Source: Macrostomum hystrix (Eukaryota > Platyhelminthes > Macrostomidae). Taken from it: a stretch of 64,000 nucleotides of DNA. This document shows positions 57,758-64,000 of this stretch, one piece after another (the first letter of the stretch is position 1; every line of letters begins with the position of its first letter). The position numbers were made by a program, and so were the translations under genes. The notes under the pieces are model-generated. The model saw only the letters and a program-made list of their open reading frames with translations. It was not told the origin of the DNA and ran no database searches. The DNA lies in NCBI GenBank assembly GCA_950097015.1, contig CATNEN010000015.1, positions 280,501 through 344,500 of the forward strand. The letters run 5' to 3'.

Positions 57758-60700
57758 TGGTGGCAGCGGTGCAGGCTCAACTAAGCCATACAACCTGCGA
57801 TCCAGAGATACAACAGGCGAATCTGCAGCCTCCAACAGGACGAGCTCGGCAGAGATGGAGACTGGTGCCACTGAAAGCGAGGAACTGAGCGGAATAGATA
57901 GTGCCAACCTCATGGAGACGATGAAGCTGATCTTGACGCACCAGAGTCGGCAACTTCAGGACATGGCACAGGCTCAGGAGAGACAGTCGGCATTCTATCT
58001 GGAGCAGCTAGCACGACAGCAGGCGGAATTCGCCAGACTCATGGCCGAGTCCAAGCCGAGACCGCAGACCGTGGAGCCGAAGCTGTTCAAGCTGACTGAC
58101 GCGGACGACATAGAGTCATTTCTGGCGACATTCGAGAGATCGGCAACATCATGCGGATGGCAGAAGCAAGATTGGACGATTCGACTTGGACCACTGCTGA
58201 CGGGCAAGGCGCAAAGTGCATTCCACAGCCTGACGACAGCAGCGAGTGCGGACTATGAGATGGCAAAGGCGGCAATCCTGGCGCGGTATAACATTGGCGA
58301 GGAGACGTACCGGCAGCGATTCAGATCCTTGCGGAGGGCATCGGAGGAGTCGTACCAAGTGTTCGCCGCGAAACTGGAGGACCTATTCGATCGATGGATG
58401 ACCGCTGGAGTGGACGAGGATGAGCGTGAGGAGCTGCGAGGAGGCGACACCATCATCAGACGGAAGGTGCTGCTGGAGCAATTCTCGGACTCGCTGGGGA
58501 GAGGACTCCAGGTGTGGATGCGAGAGAGGAAGCCGAAGAACATCAAGGAGGCCGCTCAATTAGCGGACGACTATTATATGGCCTGCAGCAACGACAGAAA
58601 CGGCGGAACTCACGATCAACGGAGTCAGGAAACACAGGATGTGAGTCATGTTAGGGCTAGCAATGCCGACCGGCACCGGGAAATTCAGAGAACCCCAATG
58701 TCGAAGACGAAGATCAGCTGCTTTAACTGCGGAGGCCCCCACAAGAAGTTCCAATGCCCGAATAAGCCGAACAACAGCATCCATCTGGCCTCGGAAGACA
58801 TGAAAGTCGGCACCAGCACTACAGAGACCAGAATGATTAAGGGGAAGGCAAGTGGCAAGGATCTGGAATTCCTCCTAGACACTGGAGCGGATCGAACGAC
58901 AATTCGACGTAATTGTCTCCCCGAAGACATCAATTGGACAGGGCGGCATGCACTATTGCGATGCTTTGGAGGCGATCTACACCGGCTACCTATTGCTAAA
59001 GTGGATTTGCACCTAAACGGCTTTGAGGGAATTGCCGATGTCTGCGTGTCTGACTCTCTACCGGTAAGCGCGTTAATTGGATTAGACTTGATTGGCCGGC
59101 TAGCCCCAGGGGTCGAAAACCCCACTGCCGCTGCGGGCGCTGCCCAGACTGCATACGAGACCCAGGCTGCAGACCCGCATCCTCCGGCCAATCAGGAGAA
59201 AGGGGTGGTGGGCGCTCCTGTCTGCCCCATACCCCAGTCCGAGGGGGACAGAGCGCTCGCGGACGAAGGCATTATGGCTAGCGGCCTAGTCCAGATCGAT
59301 CCGGAGCCCCCCAGTACACAAAGGCCTAGACTGACCAGAGCCCAAGCGCGTAAACAACGGCAAGAGTACAGAGAGAAACTGGAACCCAATATCGGCCAAA
59401 TGGCTTGGGACTACGAGGCGGCACTCCAGGAGGACGGAGAAATGCTGGAGAAGTTGCGCGACAACGATGCCATCCTAAAGGTTAACGGTCGGCTTTACCG
59501 GACCCAAGCAGCAGGCGAAGACCAACTAGTGCTACCAAAGTCTCTCAGGCTGACGGCGCTGACTCAGGCTCACGAGAGTGCCTTCGCAGGACATTTGGGT
59601 GTCAAGAAGACGAGCCAGCGGTTGTTGCAACGATTCTGGTGGCCTACCGTGGCCAAAGACGTCAAGGACTTCGTGACTACTTGCGACAAATGTCAGAAGA
59701 CTGCTCGGATCGGTCGCACTCAAAAAGTACCGCTCGTGCAAGTACCAGGAGTAGAAGAAGCCTTCAGCAAGGTGATCATTGACATCAGCGGACCGTATCC
59801 GAAGTCCTCAAGCGGCCACAAGTACATTTTATCCGTGATCGATGCAGCGACCCGGTTCCCGGAGGGCTTTCCGCTGCGGAATATCGACGCCGAAACGGTG
59901 GCCAAGGCGCTGATCGACTGCTTCTCAAGAACTGGCTTCCCAAAGGAGATCCAAAGCGACAAGGGCACGAACTTCTCGTCAGCGTTGCTGCAGGCCTTGT
60001 ACCAATGCACTGGAGTTGAAGGCATTCAGTCAACGCCGTACCACCCGCAAAGCCAGGCGCTCGTGGAACGATTTCACGGCACACTCAAGACTATGCTCCG
60101 AAGGCTACCAGCCCGCGAAAAAAAGAAGTGGGACCTCTACCTGCCATACCTGCTATTTGCTATCAGGGAGGTTCCGAATGAGACTACTGGGTTTTCACCA
60201 TTCGAACTGCTCTACGGCCGGACTGTCCGAGGACCCCTGGATCTGCTGCGACAGACGTGGGACGAGAAGCTGACCGCGGAGAAGAAGGACATCATCACCT
60301 TTGTCCTGGCCCAACGAGACCGGCTGCAGGCAGGGCTGGAGGCGTCAAGAAGTAACGAGGAGCTGGAAAGAAAGCGGTGGAAGCACTGGTATGACCGGAG
60401 GTCTCGCGAGAGGGAGCTGGCGCCGGGTGATCAAGTGCTGCTGCTGCTGCCGTCGTCATCCACGAAGCTGCATGCTGAATGGCGAGGCCCCTATGAGGTC
60501 CTGGAGAAGTGCAACGACGTGAACTATCGGATTAGAATCGGCAAGAATACGAATGTGTTTCACATCAACCTGCTGAAGAAGTATAACTCGCGAGAGTCAA
60601 TCTTGTTGGCAACGACCCGGAAGGCAGACCAGATCGACTCAGCACAAAGGAAGTCAGGCCTGCCGGAGCTGGCCGACACTCTGAACTTCGGGCAGAAGCG

Positions 60701-62069
60701 GCTCCTAGACAGTCTGGTTTGCGACTTCAAGGATGTCTTCAGCGAGACCCCCGGCAGGACGAGCCTGATGGAGCATCGAATTCGAACAACGTCTAACCAG
60801 GTGGTGCGCATCCGGCCGCGGCGGGAGCCGCAGGCATACCGGCAAGTTCTGCAGGACGAGGTTCAGCGTATGCTGGACCTGGGTGTCATCGAACCGTCCG
60901 ACAGCGACTACTGCTCCCCGGTGTGTCTGGTAGCCAAGAAGGACGGCTCAGTTCGGTTCACCGTCAACTTCAAGGCGCTCAATGAGCTGGTGGCTTTCGA
61001 CTCCTACCCGATGAAGAACATCGAGGACCTGCTGGAGAGCGTCGCGAAGGCTAAGTTCATATCCAAGCTCGACTGCTGCAAGGGCTACTGGCAGATCCCG
61101 CTGGCCGAAAACTCCAAGCGGCTGACAGCATTCGCGGCCAATGGCAAGCTGTATCAGTTCACTGTGCTGCCTATGGGACTGAACTGCAGTAGCGCCACCT
61201 ACCAGAGGCTGATGGACAAGGTGCTTCTCGGAATCGACAGTGCGGAGTCCTACATCGACGACATCGCCGTGTTTAGCGAGACGTTCGAGCAGCACCTGCA
61301 AGATCTACGGCGAGTTTTCAATCGGCTGAAAGCAGCTGGGCTAACTGTCCAGCCACGCAAATGCTTTCTAGGCGGCACCTCGACGGACTACCTCGGATTT
61401 AAGCTGGGAAGCGACGAGATCAGCACCAGCGAGGACCGAGTACGGGCAATCAAGGCGCTTGAGCAACCCCGAACCAAGACTCAGCTGCGATCGGTGCTCG
61501 GCGTGCTCAACCACTATCGCCGGTTCATCCCGAACTACGCGGACCAGGTGGCGGCACTGACGGAGCTCACCAGGAGAACGACGCCCGAGGACCTGACGGC
61601 GGCCTGGGGCGAGAAGCACACGCGAGCATTCGAAGTGGCCAAGGCACTGATGACAAGCGAGCCGGTGCTGCGCGCCCCGGACTACGGCCGGCCTTTCATC
61701 CTGGAGACGGACAGCTCGGAGACCGGCCTCGGAGCGGTGCTGACGCAGGAGTTCGAGGATGCTCTTCGTGTCTCGGCGGCTGACGGCGGTGGAGCAAGGT
61801 TACGCGACCATCGAGAAGGAGTGCCTCGCCGTGCGCTGGGCGGTCGAGAAACTGCGGCACTATCTGCTTGGGCGCCACTTCATCATCCGGTCGGACCACA
61901 AGCCGCTGCAGTACCTGCAACTGGACCACGCCAACCCGCGGCTGCAGCGATGGGCCCACTACCTGTCGGGCTTCGACTATGCGATCCAGTACCAGCCGGG
62001 CGAGAGCAACGGCGCCGCGGATGGCCTGAGTCGGCTTTGGAGTCCGACCAAGTGATTGATCTTGAATGA
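57750..62069 (+). CDS. gag-pol polyprotein, integrase before reverse transcriptase
   Basis: Single frame of 1,439 codons. The capsid region (about 115-280) ends in a SCAN-like segment (YRQRFRSL, LLEQFSDSLGRGLQVWMRER). The zinc knuckle CFNCGGPHKKFQC (324-336) is one residue shorter than usual before the His. The protease site is LLDTGAD (about 375). Integrase follows: an HHCC finger (HESAFAGH, CDKC), the D-D-E core (IDISGPY, QSDKGTNF, ALVERFHGT) and a GPY/F module (WRGPYEVLE). Reverse transcriptase (YIDDIAVFSE near 1167) and RNase H (ILETDSSETGLGAVLTQEF near 1318) come last. After about 61757 the frame is shifted: RNase H continues in another frame (SRRLTAVEQGYATIEKECLA, to a stop at 62055), so RNase H is disrupted in this copy. 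Confidence 0.95.
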   Translation: MSHGGSGAGSTKPYNLRSRDTTGESAASNRTSSAEMETGATESEELSGIDSANLMETMKLILTHQSRQLQDMAQAQERQSAFYLEQLARQQAEFARLMAESKPRPQTVEPKLFKLTDADDIESFLATFERSATSCGWQKQDWTIRLGPLLTGKAQSAFHSLTTAASADYEMAKAAILARYNIGEETYRQRFRSLRRASEESYQVFAAKLEDLFDRWMTAGVDEDEREELRGGDTIIRRKVLLEQFSDSLGRGLQVWMRERKPKNIKEAAQLADDYYMACSNDRNGGTHDQRSQETQDVSHVRASNADRHREIQRTPMSKTKISCFNCGGPHKKFQCPNKPNNSIHLASEDMKVGTSTTETRMIKGKASGKDLEFLLDTGADRTTIRRNCLPEDINWTGRHALLRCFGGDLHRLPIAKVDLHLNGFEGIADVCVSDSLPVSALIGLDLIGRLAPGVENPTAAAGAAQTAYETQAADPHPPANQEKGVVGAPVCPIPQSEGDRALADEGIMASGLVQIDPEPPSTQRPRLTRAQARKQRQEYREKLEPNIGQMAWDYEAALQEDGEMLEKLRDNDAILKVNGRLYRTQAAGEDQLVLPKSLRLTALTQAHESAFAGHLGVKKTSQRLLQRFWWPTVAKDVKDFVTTCDKCQKTARIGRTQKVPLVQVPGVEEAFSKVIIDISGPYPKSSSGHKYILSVIDAATRFPEGFPLRNIDAETVAKALIDCFSRTGFPKEIQSDKGTNFSSALLQALYQCTGVEGIQSTPYHPQSQALVERFHGTLKTMLRRLPAREKKKWDLYLPYLLFAIREVPNETTGFSPFELLYGRTVRGPLDLLRQTWDEKLTAEKKDIITFVLAQRDRLQAGLEASRSNEELERKRWKHWYDRRSRERELAPGDQVLLLLPSSSTKLHAEWRGPYEVLEKCNDVNYRIRIGKNTNVFHINLLKKYNSRESILLATTRKADQIDSAQRKSGLPELADTLNFGQKRLLDSLVCDFKDVFSETPGRTSLMEHRIRTTSNQVVRIRPRREPQAYRQVLQDEVQRMLDLGVIEPSDSDYCSPVCLVAKKDGSVRFTVNFKALNELVAFDSYPMKNIEDLLESVAKAKFISKLDCCKGYWQIPLAENSKRLTAFAANGKLYQFTVLPMGLNCSSATYQRLMDKVLLGIDSAESYIDDIAVFSETFEQHLQDLRRVFNRLKAAGLTVQPRKCFLGGTSTDYLGFKLGSDEISTSEDRVRAIKALEQPRTKTQLRSVLGVLNHYRRFIPNYADQVAALTELTRRTTPEDLTAAWGEKHTRAFEVAKALMTSEPVLRAPDYGRPFILETDSSETGLGAVLTQEFEDALRVSAADGGGARLRDHREGVPRRALGGRETAALSAWAPLHHPVGPQAAAVPATGPRQPAAAAMGPLPVGLRLCDPVPAGREQRRRGWPESALESDQVIDLE

Positions 62070-62207
62070 CAAACAGTGACAATGACTTTCAATTCGCTCA
62101 TGTTGGTTAATTGTTTGAAGTGGTTTTTTCTAGCGTACAGTTAAATTTTGGTCTGTGTGTTTTCATGCCGTTTGATTTGGAGCGATTTTCGAACTTTTGG
62201 TGGAGGG

Positions 62208-62358
62208 TGTGAGGCTTTCTTACGTAATATATTTGTACCACCCCGTTTTGGCTAATGGCTATAAATAGACAATGTGCGCACCGCGCGCGGGCAGATTTCT
62301 GCACTCTGGCTCTCAGTAGCCTCAGATAACTTACATCTGTCATAGACAGAATGTCACA
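62208..62358 (+). repeat. 3' LTR
   Basis: 151 bp, appears identical to the 5' LTR; TATA box at 62259-62268. Confidence 0.93.
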
Positions 62359-62530
62359 AGACGAGAGTTGAGACAGGGTAGAGACGAGAGATGAGCCAGG
62401 TAGAGATGAGAGATGAGCCAGGGGAGAAATGAGAGATGAGACAGGGTAAAGCTGAGAGATGAGACAGGGTAGAGCTGAGAAAGGGAAGAGATGAGACAGG
62501 GGAGAGATGGGACAGGAGAGGGACGAGACG
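62359..62530. repeat. 23-bp minisatellite, right part
   Basis: Continuation of the array at 56900-57606, here more diverged (gagatgagccagg, gagctgagaaaggg), as is common at array edges. Confidence 0.85.
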
Positions 62531-62761
62531 GGAAAGAATGAAGTACAACCCTGCATGGCTTTGGTTTTCAAATCTTCTGACTTTTCTAATGAAAGCCTAG
62601 CAATACTTGCAGCAAGTCAAGTGCATACACAGCTGCTGCACTAGCGGCTTAAAACCAATTAGCCGACATGTAAAGAAGTCGTTACTTAATAATATTAAAC
62701 TATTTAACATCAACGAGGAACAATTATTGGATAAAAAAACATAGTCAATATTCGTATCTAC

Positions 62762-62767
62762 TTTATT
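62762..62767 (-). terminator. possible poly(A) signal of the HAD phosphatase gene
   Basis: AATAAA on the minus strand about 555 bases after the stop at 63322; the 29-bp array would then lie in the 3' UTR. Confidence 0.4.
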
Positions 62768-62807
62768 TCTCGACTAGCTTCACACAATTAGCGATAAATG
62801 CAAGTTC

Positions 62808-63292
62808 GGATGCTGGTAGGTCAGTGGGTCAGCACTGACTGCTGGTAGGTCAATGGGTCGGCACTGACTGCTGGTAGGTCAATGGGTCAGCACTGACTGC
62901 TGGTTGGTCAATGGGTCGGCACTGACTGCTGGTAGGTCAGTGGGTCAGCACTGACTGCTGGTAGGTCAGTGGGTCAGCACTGACTGCTGGTAGGTCAATG
63001 GGTCAGCACTGACTGCTGGTAGGTCAATGGGTCAGCACTGACTGCTGGTAGGTCAATGGGTCAGCACTGACTGCTGGTAGGTCAATGGGTCAGCACTGAC
63101 TGCTGGTAGGTCAGTGGGTCAGCACTGACTGCTGGTAGGTCAGTGGGTCAGCACTGACTGCTGGTAGGTCAATGGGTCAGCACTGACTGCTGGTAGGTCA
63201 ATGGGTCAGCACTGACTGCTGGTAGGTCAATGGGTCAGCACTGACTGCTGGTAGGTCAATGGGTCAGCACTGACTGCTGGTAGGTCAATGGT
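62808..63292. repeat. 29-bp minisatellite
   Basis: About 16 copies of tgctggtaggtcaatgggtc plus agcactgac, with aat/agt variants, ending 30 bp before the stop of the HAD phosphatase exon. Confidence 0.95.
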
Positions 63293-63321
63293 TCAGGATT
63301 ACAGGATAAGGACTCTGTTTG

Positions 63322-63558
63322 TCAGCGCCGGCGGTCGCGCAGGATAAGCCGGACAGCCTCCAGGGCGTCGGCGCAGACAGCAGTCGGGGGCGCCTCGCAG
63401 GCGGGCCCCGGCCGGCTCTCGTCGCCTGTTCGGTACTTCCCGGTGCGCACCAGCACAGCGCGCAGACCGCAGCGCACGGCGCCAGCCGCGTCGTCCACGG
63501 CGTCGTCGCCAATCATCACGGCAGAGAAGGGCTCGGCTGCGTCAGCACCCAGCACCGA
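63322..63558 (-). CDS. HAD phosphatase (HDHD2/LHPP-like), last exon
   Basis: Terminal exon of 78 codons plus stop; earlier exons lie beyond the window. The acceptor on the minus strand is tctcccccag ending at 63559. The reading AVMIGDDAVDD is the last conserved haloacid-dehalogenase motif, whose acidic residues hold Mg2+, and is followed by GLRAVLVRTGKYR, typical of HDHD2 and LHPP. These enzymes remove phosphate from small molecules or phospho-histidine/lysine; which one this is cannot be decided from the last exon. Confidence 0.72.
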   Translation of the reverse strand, partial: SVLGADAAEPFSAVMIGDDAVDDAAGAVRCGLRAVLVRTGKYRTGDESRPGPACEAPPTAVCADALEAVRLILRDRRR

Positions 63559-63624
63559 CTGGGGGAGATTAGGATTCTGTCTGAGAAGCTTGCTGAATAC
63601 TCAGTGGATCTCTACTCACTCAGT

Positions 63625-63920
63625 CAGGCACTCTGCCCCTCCGCCACCTTCAGTCACTGCCCTCATCTACCTTCAGTCACTGCCCTCATGTATATTCAGT
63701 CACTGCCCTCATCTACCTTCAGTCACTGCCCTCATGTATATTCAGTCACTGCCCTCATCTACCTTCAGTCACTGCCCTCATCTACCTTCAGTCACTGCCC
63801 TCATCTACCTTCAGTCACTGCCCTCATCTACCTTCAGACACTGCCCTCATCTACCTTCAGTCACTGCCCTCATCTACCTTCAGTCACTGCCCTCATCTAC
63901 CTTCAGACACTCTTCCACAT
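63625..63920. repeat. 23-bp minisatellite, HAD phosphatase intron
   Basis: About 12 copies of ctaccttcagtcactgccct plus cat, with a gtatatt variant, in the intron upstream of the last exon. Confidence 0.94.
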
Positions 63921-64000
63921 TCACAGTCGCCATTCCCCATTCAGTAGCCCATATTCCAAAGTCAGAGATGTGCCCACGGCACTACTGAGCCACGCGAGTA

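Larger units (their letters stand above)
57607..62358 (+). mobile_element. Gmr1-like Ty3/gypsy LTR retrotransposon
   Basis: Complete element of 4,752 bp with two 151-bp LTRs that look identical by eye, TG...CA ends and a 5-bp target duplication agacg (57602-57606 and 62359-62363; weakly informative because the target is a repeat). A purine-rich tract (ggtggaggg, 62199-62207) precedes the 3' LTR. A TGG directly after the 5' LTR (57758) could start the primer-binding site. Domain order is gag, protease, integrase, reverse transcriptase, RNase H. Identical LTRs point to very recent insertion. Confidence 0.95.

Noticed and set aside
56885-57913. 342-codon minus-strand frame of SLVSTLSHLS type
   Set aside because: Translation of the 23-bp minisatellite plus the antisense of LTR and gag.

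Overview
This is eukaryotic, metazoan DNA. Genes are split by introns with GT/AG borders, and nearly all recognisable products are animal families: ATE1, triosephosphate isomerase, PCF11, an FAD amine oxidase, a rhodopsin-like GPCR, a neuronal-calcium-sensor-like EF-hand protein, a basigin/neuroplastin-like Ig protein and a HAD phosphatase. GC-rich exons sit in AT-rich spacers, retroelements and DNA transposons are frequent, and the minisatellite load is extreme (about a quarter of the window by my rough sum). This suggests an invertebrate with a repeat-rich genome; a free-living flatworm such as Macrostomum is my best guess, but no single feature here proves it.

Layout. 1-1.6 kb: AT-rich spacer. 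1.6-3.3 kb: ATE1 (+), 5' exon not identified. 3.5-7.3 kb: three minisatellites and a fragment of a TTAA element. 7.7-14.8 kb: a duplicated locus with two complete two-exon genes (-) for a secreted WSC-PAN-like protein, a third broken copy, an ATE1 fragment, a reverse-transcriptase relic and a TTAA inverted-repeat element. 14.8-16.4 kb: unexplained promoter/LTR-like sequence. 16.5-17.4 kb: unidentified gene (+). 18.1-19.4 kb: triosephosphate isomerase (-), flanked upstream by a purine-rich array. 21.2-29.9 kb: PCF11 (-), four exons whose introns are almost entirely minisatellite. 30.8-32.6 kb: decayed Ty3/gypsy remnant. 32.8-33.5 kb: compact Merlin-type DNA element with inverted repeats and an 8-bp target duplication. 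35.6-42.3 kb: FAD amine oxidase (+), whose third intron holds a tRNA-derived SINE and an antisense 5'-truncated LINE. 43.6-45.4 kb: GPCR (-). 46.4-50.4 kb: calcium-sensor-like gene (+) with a 2.7-kb satellite in intron 1. 52.3-52.9 kb: full-length TTAA element. 54.3-56.8 kb: basigin-like gene (+). 57.6-62.4 kb: Ty3/gypsy element with identical LTRs, inserted inside a 23-bp minisatellite. 63.3-63.6 kb: last exon of a HAD phosphatase (-).

The host genes are unrelated housekeeping and signalling genes with no shared pathway. The most notable item is the LTR element at 57.6 kb. It has integrase upstream of reverse transcriptase, a SCAN-like capsid, 151-bp LTRs, and a start codon inside the 5' LTR, all pointing to the Gmr1-like lineage of Ty3/gypsy elements. 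Other notable items are the TTAA element with a paralogous empty site, the Merlin copy, and the WSC-PAN array whose two exons diverge at very different rates. All exon borders were read by eye and checked only for reading-phase consistency.
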